Assembly (NCBI GenBank): GCA_016839845.1
Contig: JAEOTL010000507.1
Location: 1 to 8,713, forward strand
DNA from: Promethearchaeota archaeon
GTDB lineage: Archaea; Asgardarchaeota; Lokiarchaeia; Sigynarchaeales; SOKP01
Direction of reading: 5' to 3'
Length of the DNA stretch: 8,713 nt
The stretch's first letter is position 1. The number at the start of each line of letters is the position of its first letter. The notes beneath the pieces were generated by a model. The model saw only the letters and a list, made by a program, of their open reading frames with translations. It was not told where the DNA came from and made no database searches. Positions 5,725 to 8,713 of this stretch are shown one piece after another. The position numbers were made by a program, and so were the translations under genes.

Positions 5725-5752
5725 CCCTTTACTTTTCTATTTTTTCTTGATT
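5725..5752 (+). terminator. T-rich terminator of the MarR operon
   Basis: Pyrimidine-rich stretch with TTTTCTATTTTTTCTTG just after the MarR stop codon. It overlaps the end of the convergent small zinc-ribbon gene. Confidence 0.35.
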
Positions 5753-5940
5753 TGTTTAATTATCTTGAGTAAATAGCAATAGGGACAGTAAAAGCGTATC
5801 TGGGAATCTGCCCACAATTGTGTAATTCGATTGTGCAGTGGTTCAGGATATTTTTCAACAACACTTTCATAGATGAATTCTCTCTTACAGTTTCCACAAG
5901 CCCTAATTAAATTGGTTGGTTTAATTTCCAAGATTATCAA
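5737..5940 (-). CDS. Small zinc-ribbon protein, unknown function
   Basis: A 67-residue protein with two CxxC knuckles, C15-G-N-C18 and C52-P-Y-C55, 33 residues apart, which is the layout of a small zinc ribbon. The knuckle surroundings (ACGNCKREFIYES and FYCPYCYLLK) look like genuine treble-clef or ribbon strands. The C-terminus is basic (KIIKQIKKK), so nucleic-acid binding is possible. No ATG is available: the frame opens with TTG at 5940 right after a TGA, with a second TTG three codons later (5931). I do not recognise a family beyond zinc ribbon. It converges with the MarR gene, with 12 bp between stops. Confidence 0.6.
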   Translation of the reverse strand: MIILEIKPTNLIRACGNCKREFIYESVVEKYPEPLHNRITQLWADSQIRFYCPYCYLLKIIKQIKKK

Positions 5941-6051
5941 TTCTCATGATTTAATCGTTTCTAACTTGATTCTAAAAAAAAAGTCTTTCTACTATTTATG
6001 AGAACAAGTCTATTTTAACACCACTAATTAGAAGAAAGTGTAAAAATTTGG

Positions 6052-6081
6052 AAAAAAAAAAATTAAAATAAAAAAATAAAA
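6052..6081 (-). terminator. Poly-T terminator of the flotillin-EAP30 operon
   Basis: On the minus strand, directly after the stop codon of the EAP30-like gene, lie several T tracts, the longest of 11. This is the strongest such tract in the window and fits the end of the two-gene transcript. Confidence 0.6.
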
Positions 6082-6735
6082 TTAAATAGTATGGAAAAAA
6101 TAGCGGTCACCGTTTAAGTAGGTTGAATCTTTTCGGCACCGATTTTTCCTAACTAGGTAATCAAGAATCCGATTAATCCGCAAATCAGACCAATTTGTAG
6201 CTCTTTGAAGAAGATCTTTCGTTACGTAGCTACGATTTTTAGCGATTTTTGCAACTATTACTTCATCTTTGGGACAATCTGAAGGTTTAAGAGCGAAATA
6301 AACCCGTCCACTATCTTTAATGCGATCAAAGGGGATATCTTTGTATTTTCCTGCTTTATTAAGGTGTTTTTTAGTGATTATACTCTGGATGGATGTCCTC
6401 TTCAAAATGGAATATATATCTTCAAGCGATAGAATGCCCCCGGTTTCATTTTTACGTTCTTTCAATATAGAATATATGATATCAATGAGAACTTTAACAT
6501 TTATTCGTTTGAACTTATCGTCCATAACAATCTCTGTATATTCATCTTTTGGAACGACCAAGACAAAACTATCATGAGATTCAACCACGATAGCCAGATC
6601 GCCTTTAGTAAGGCTAAATTCACTTTCAGCTCTAACTAAATCCATTGTATTCGTATTGTATTTAACCATTCCCCGCTTCTTACTCGAATTCCACAAGTCA
6701 ATGACTACTATTTCTCCGATTGGGACTTTTACCAT
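6082..6735 (-). CDS. NfeD-like OB domain fused to EAP30 (ESCRT-II Vps22/Vps36-like) tandem winged helices
   Basis: A 217-residue soluble protein. Residues 1-63 resemble the C-terminal OB domain of NfeD: GEIVVIDL, a central G-x-V strand (22-25), RAESEFSLTKGDLAIVVES (35-53), matching the family pattern A-x-S-E-x-x-I-x-K-G-x-x-V-x-V-V, then FVLVVPK. The NfeD membrane helices are absent. Residues about 84-215 resemble EAP30: GGILSLEDIYSILKR (99-113) against the Vps22 pattern GGLMTLEEVYHRL; a wing ending RVYFALKPSDCPKDE; and a second winged helix, VIVAKIAKNRSYVTKDLL to NRILDYLVRKNRC (159-200), ending GDRYFFHTI, like the LAEKNGYVT...VLEHLLKEG...YW order of human SNF8/EAP30. The gene starts 3 bp after the flotillin stop. 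Inferred role: soluble partner bridging flotillin and ESCRT-like complexes. The assignments come from motif reading, not a search. Confidence 0.72.
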   Translation of the reverse strand: MVKVPIGEIVVIDLWNSSKKRGMVKYNTNTMDLVRAESEFSLTKGDLAIVVESHDSFVLVVPKDEYTEIVMDDKFKRINVKVLIDIIYSILKERKNETGGILSLEDIYSILKRTSIQSIITKKHLNKAGKYKDIPFDRIKDSGRVYFALKPSDCPKDEVIVAKIAKNRSYVTKDLLQRATNWSDLRINRILDYLVRKNRCRKDSTYLNGDRYFFHTI

Positions 6736-6738
6736 AGT

Positions 6739-8022
6739 TTATTCTTTTTGAGCGATTTTTTTTTGATCTTTTTTAGTAATGGTAGCAATTTGTTGCCCAT
6801 TAGTTAACTGTTTTACAAATTTTGAGAGCATTCCGGACTGGAGAAGTCCCTCTAATTTTGGCAACCAATTTTCCAGAAAATTACCACCATTGTTCATGGG
6901 GATATACATGATTTTATTGTTGCTTCCTAAAGCATTTGCGATTTTACCGGCCGTATCTACCTGAGCTTGGCTTAAGATCTCTAAAATTTGTAGTTGAGCT
7001 GCAGCTGAACCTTTCTTTAAAGCTTCTGATTTTTCTCTAAGTACATCCACTTCCGCAATACCTTTCATCTTAATAGCTTCTGCTTCTGCCTCTGCTTCAA
7101 GCTTGATAGCATTACTTTCAGCTTTGGCACGTCTCTCAATAGAATCTGCTTCTGCTTGAGCCTCAATCATTTTCCGCTCTCTATTTGCTTCTGCGATAAT
7201 TTTTGCTTTCTTTTGTTCCATTTCTGCAAAACGGGTAAGTTTTTGTTCTTCTATCTTTAATTTTTCCTTATCTAATTGCATCTGATTTGTAGCTACTTCT
7301 CTTTCACGTTCAATACGAGCTTGTTCTTCCTCCTGCTGCATCTGTTCAATTTTAACTTGGGTTAATTTTCTTCTTTCAACCTCAACTTCTTTCGCTTCGT
7401 TGTTATGAATAGCTTCAGAAATTCGAGCTTCCTTCTCTAATTCAGCAATTTTTGCTCTTTCAAGAGAACCGATAACGTCTCTACCTTCGATGTCACGAAT
7501 ATTTTTAATATCGAAAATAATTGCTGATAACCCCAATTTGTTTAATGCATCAGCAACCATTTCATACACCGATTTCTCAATTTCTTCCCTATTCTTCATT
7601 ATATCCAAGATTGTTCTCTCCATTGCAATAGAACGAGCAGCACTCATGACAGTATCTTCAACCACCTTACTCACAGTCGAATGATCCAGTCTAGTTAAAG
7701 TAGCAGCGGCTTTTTGAGGATCAGTAACTTGCACTTTAATAGATATCTCTACCCCAAATGGTAAATTATCACAATCGTGCAAATCTAATAATCCTGGTTC
7801 AATATCTAAAACATGTTTTGGGATAATTGTTCGACCATGAAAGAAGGAAAAATACCTGTATCTTCCTTTTCCATCATACTCGACAACATTTGTTCCCCTT
7901 GAAATAACGTGGATCTCATTAAAAGGAACTACTACGTTTGTTTTAAAATAGATTATTACTAAAACAATCCCTACAATGACACCCAACGCTATTAATCCAT
8001 ACATTAATCCATATAGTGACAT
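6739..8022 (-). CDS. Flotillin-like SPFH/band 7 protein
   Basis: A 427-residue membrane scaffold protein. Residues 5-27 form one hydrophobic helix, after which the SPFH domain (about 30-195) begins with VPFNEIHVISRG and continues through FGVEISIKVQVTDPQKAA and MERTILDIMKNREEIEKSVYEMV to LGLSAIIFDIKNIRD. Residues 200-345 are a long charged coiled coil with the EAEAEAEAIKMKG repeat that defines flotillins, followed by KGSAAAQLQILEILSQAQ and a conserved C-terminal tail that includes MYIPMNNGG. Flotillins oligomerise into membrane microdomain scaffolds. In bacteria and archaea they are usually encoded beside an NfeD protein; here the neighbour carries the NfeD-like OB domain without membrane helices. 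An AGGTG site lies 14 nt before the ATG. Confidence 0.92.
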   Translation of the reverse strand: MSLYGLMYGLIALGVIVGIVLVIIYFKTNVVVPFNEIHVISRGTNVVEYDGKGRYRYFSFFHGRTIIPKHVLDIEPGLLDLHDCDNLPFGVEISIKVQVTDPQKAAATLTRLDHSTVSKVVEDTVMSAARSIAMERTILDIMKNREEIEKSVYEMVADALNKLGLSAIIFDIKNIRDIEGRDVIGSLERAKIAELEKEARISEAIHNNEAKEVEVERRKLTQVKIEQMQQEEEQARIEREREVATNQMQLDKEKLKIEEQKLTRFAEMEQKKAKIIAEANRERKMIEAQAEADSIERRAKAESNAIKLEAEAEAEAIKMKGIAEVDVLREKSEALKKGSAAAQLQILEILSQAQVDTAGKIANALGSNNKIMYIPMNNGGNFLENWLPKLEGLLQSGMLSKFVKQLTNGQQIATITKKDQKKIAQKE

Positions 8023-8036
8023 TTTTTTTTCTTTTA

Positions 8037-8042
8037 CACCTC
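8037..8042 (-). promoter_or_regulatory. Shine-Dalgarno site of flotillin, long spacing
   Basis: GAGGTG on the minus strand lies 14 nt before the flotillin ATG, separated by an A-rich spacer. The distance is longer than usual (5-10 nt), but no other site or nearer start is available. Confidence 0.4.
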
Positions 8043-8050
8043 TTATTTAA

Positions 8051-8058
8051 TTTTTATA
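8051..8058 (-). promoter_or_regulatory. Possible TATA box upstream of flotillin
   Basis: TATAAAAA on the minus strand, 29 bp before the ATG. If used, the mRNA would be almost leaderless and would not include the GAGGTG site at 8037-8042, so either this box or that ribosome site is probably not functional. Confidence 0.3.
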
Positions 8059-8119
8059 TTTTGATGACTATCTTTTTTAGTAGATTTGAAATTTTGAATT
8101 TGGATACACATTCTAAAAT

Positions 8120-8195
8120 TAAGTTGATTTCCAACAGGCCGGGAAGATAAGCTATCCACTATTTTTAGAGCCACTCCCGAATCCTAATCAACTTA
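8120..8195. repeat. Nested inverted repeat, candidate structured RNA
   Basis: The 256-bp gap between flotillin and the zinc-ribbon gene contains a perfect 10-bp inverted repeat, TAAGTTGATT (8120-8129) with AATCAACTTA (8186-8195). Inside it are CGGGA (8140-8144) with TCCCG (8175-8179), and a small GATA-AGC-TATC hairpin (8146-8156). The three helices nest, and the enclosed part is GC-richer than the surrounding AT-rich spacer, as in folded archaeal RNAs. Transcribed leftward it would lie about 100 nt ahead of flotillin, in its leader or as a separate small RNA. I could not match it to a known class. No coding frame is evident in the rest of the gap. Confidence 0.45.
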
Positions 8196-8278
8196 TTAAT
8201 ATGTTTCCATAACACTTCCGATTTCTGCCCTTTAAGAATTTTTTTTGATATTATTAATTACCTTTAAAAAAAATTAAA

Positions 8279-8713
8279 TTATAATTTTATTTTACTCCCG
8301 CACTGATAACAAAAATTGGCATCCCTGTCAATTTTTGCTCCACAGTACTGACAATATTTAATTTCACCTTCAACTTTTATATCCCTTTTTTCAAATTCTT
8401 CAGGATGTTGTTTCACAACTTCTTGAGAGGCTTTCCGAGAGATATAAGGGTTGGGTCGTTGTGGTTGATGTCTGGCAGTATTATATTGACTATATGGTCT
8501 TATCTTGGGTTTGTCAACTGTTTTTGTCATTGATGTCGCAGTTGCACTAATCCCGATAATAACTATTAAGAAAACACCAAATCCGATTATCATGAATATC
8601 AATGGAGAATTAAATCCGATAAAGCCAGAGCGATTAAAAAAGAACATAAAAAATACTCCAAACACTACACAGAGTATTAATCCTGCTATAACCGCCCGAA
8701 TTCTGGATCCTGA
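8279..8713 (-). CDS. Membrane zinc-ribbon protein, 5' end outside the window
   Basis: The reading frame is open to the right edge, so at least 144 residues are encoded and the true start is not visible; the GTG at 8665 lies inside a hydrophobic helix and is an unlikely start. The fragment opens SGSRIR, then has two membrane helices (about 7-27 and 36-56) with a short loop, a Pro/Gln/Arg-rich linker, and a C-terminal zinc ribbon with C121-x-x-C124 and C135-x-x-C138 (CQYCGAKIDRDANFCYQC). This is the zinc-ribbon domain type often attached to archaeal membrane proteins, where it probably binds a partner on the cytoplasmic side. Function unknown. It is on the same strand as flotillin but 256 bp upstream, so a shared transcript is possible but not shown. 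Confidence 0.7.
   Translation of the reverse strand, partial: SGSRIRAVIAGLILCVVFGVFFMFFFNRSGFIGFNSPLIFMIIGFGVFLIVIIGISATATSMTKTVDKPKIRPYSQYNTARHQPQRPNPYISRKASQEVVKQHPEEFEKRDIKVEGEIKYCQYCGAKIDRDANFCYQCGSKIKL

Noticed and set aside
6320..6577. Plus-strand open frame antisense to the EAP30-like gene
   Set aside because: No ribosome site and no recognisable domain; the minus-strand product has clear motifs.
6779..7684. Two short plus-strand open frames antisense to flotillin (6779-6964 and 7490-7684)
   Set aside because: Both are fully covered by the flotillin gene and have no coding signals.
8060..8110. Possible C/D box guide RNA starting at TTGATGA
   Set aside because: No CTGA D box or internal C'/D' motif was found within the expected length on either strand.
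8120..8195. H/ACA guide RNA or a degenerate tRNA
   Set aside because: No ACA follows the outer helix on either strand, and no T-arm or anticodon arm can be drawn between the arms.
8665..8665. GTG at 8665 as the start of the zinc-ribbon membrane protein
   Set aside because: It falls inside a hydrophobic helix whose first part is encoded upstream, and the frame stays open to the window edge.
1..8713. CRISPR arrays, insertion sequences, integrase or att sites
   Set aside because: No regularly spaced direct repeats, transposase motifs or terminal inverted repeats were seen; the tRNA genes have no duplicated 3' ends nearby.

Overview
The window looks like chromosomal DNA from an archaeon, most likely an Asgard (Lokiarchaeia-like) lineage. 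Reasons: AT-rich sequence; two adjacent tRNA genes that both carry introns, one in the anticodon loop and one in the T-loop; TTTAAATA-type TATA boxes; AGGTG-type Shine-Dalgarno sites; poly-T terminators; and a protein whose C-terminal two thirds read like the tandem winged-helix core of ESCRT-II subunits (Vps22/Vps36, EAP30 family). ESCRT-II-like proteins outside eukaryotes are known mainly from Asgard archaea. The taxon is an inference; no rRNA marker is present.

Left part (1-2250): the first 110 bases are the start of a leftward NAD(P)H-hydrate epimerase/repair gene (YjeF/Nnr type) that runs off the edge. It is divergent from a rightward URO-D-like protein gene related to corrinoid methyltransferases. 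That gene converges on a leftward two-lobed GNAT acetyltransferase gene.

Middle (2250-4270): all on the minus strand. In transcription order there is a YhhN/TMEM86-type lysoplasmalogenase-like membrane protein, a class I SAM methyltransferase, tRNA-Thr(GGT) with a T-loop insertion, and tRNA-Met(CAT) with an anticodon-loop intron.

Middle right (4370-5940): a compact plus-strand operon of a Cys-rich DUF3795 protein, a pyridoxamine-phosphate-oxidase-fold flavoprotein and a MarR regulator. A good TATA box is followed by a 21-bp perfect-arm dyad where transcription should start, which suggests autorepression by the MarR protein. A small leftward zinc-ribbon gene follows.

Right part (6050-8713): the most interesting segment. 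A membrane-anchored flotillin (SPFH) gene is followed after 3 bp by a gene whose product joins an NfeD-like OB domain to an EAP30/ESCRT-II-like double winged helix. NfeD proteins are the classical operon partners of stomatins and flotillins, so this fusion would physically connect a flotillin membrane scaffold to ESCRT-type machinery. Upstream, on the same strand, is a membrane zinc-ribbon protein gene (5' end outside the window). Between it and flotillin lies an intergenic stretch with a 76-nt nested inverted-repeat element that could be a structured RNA.
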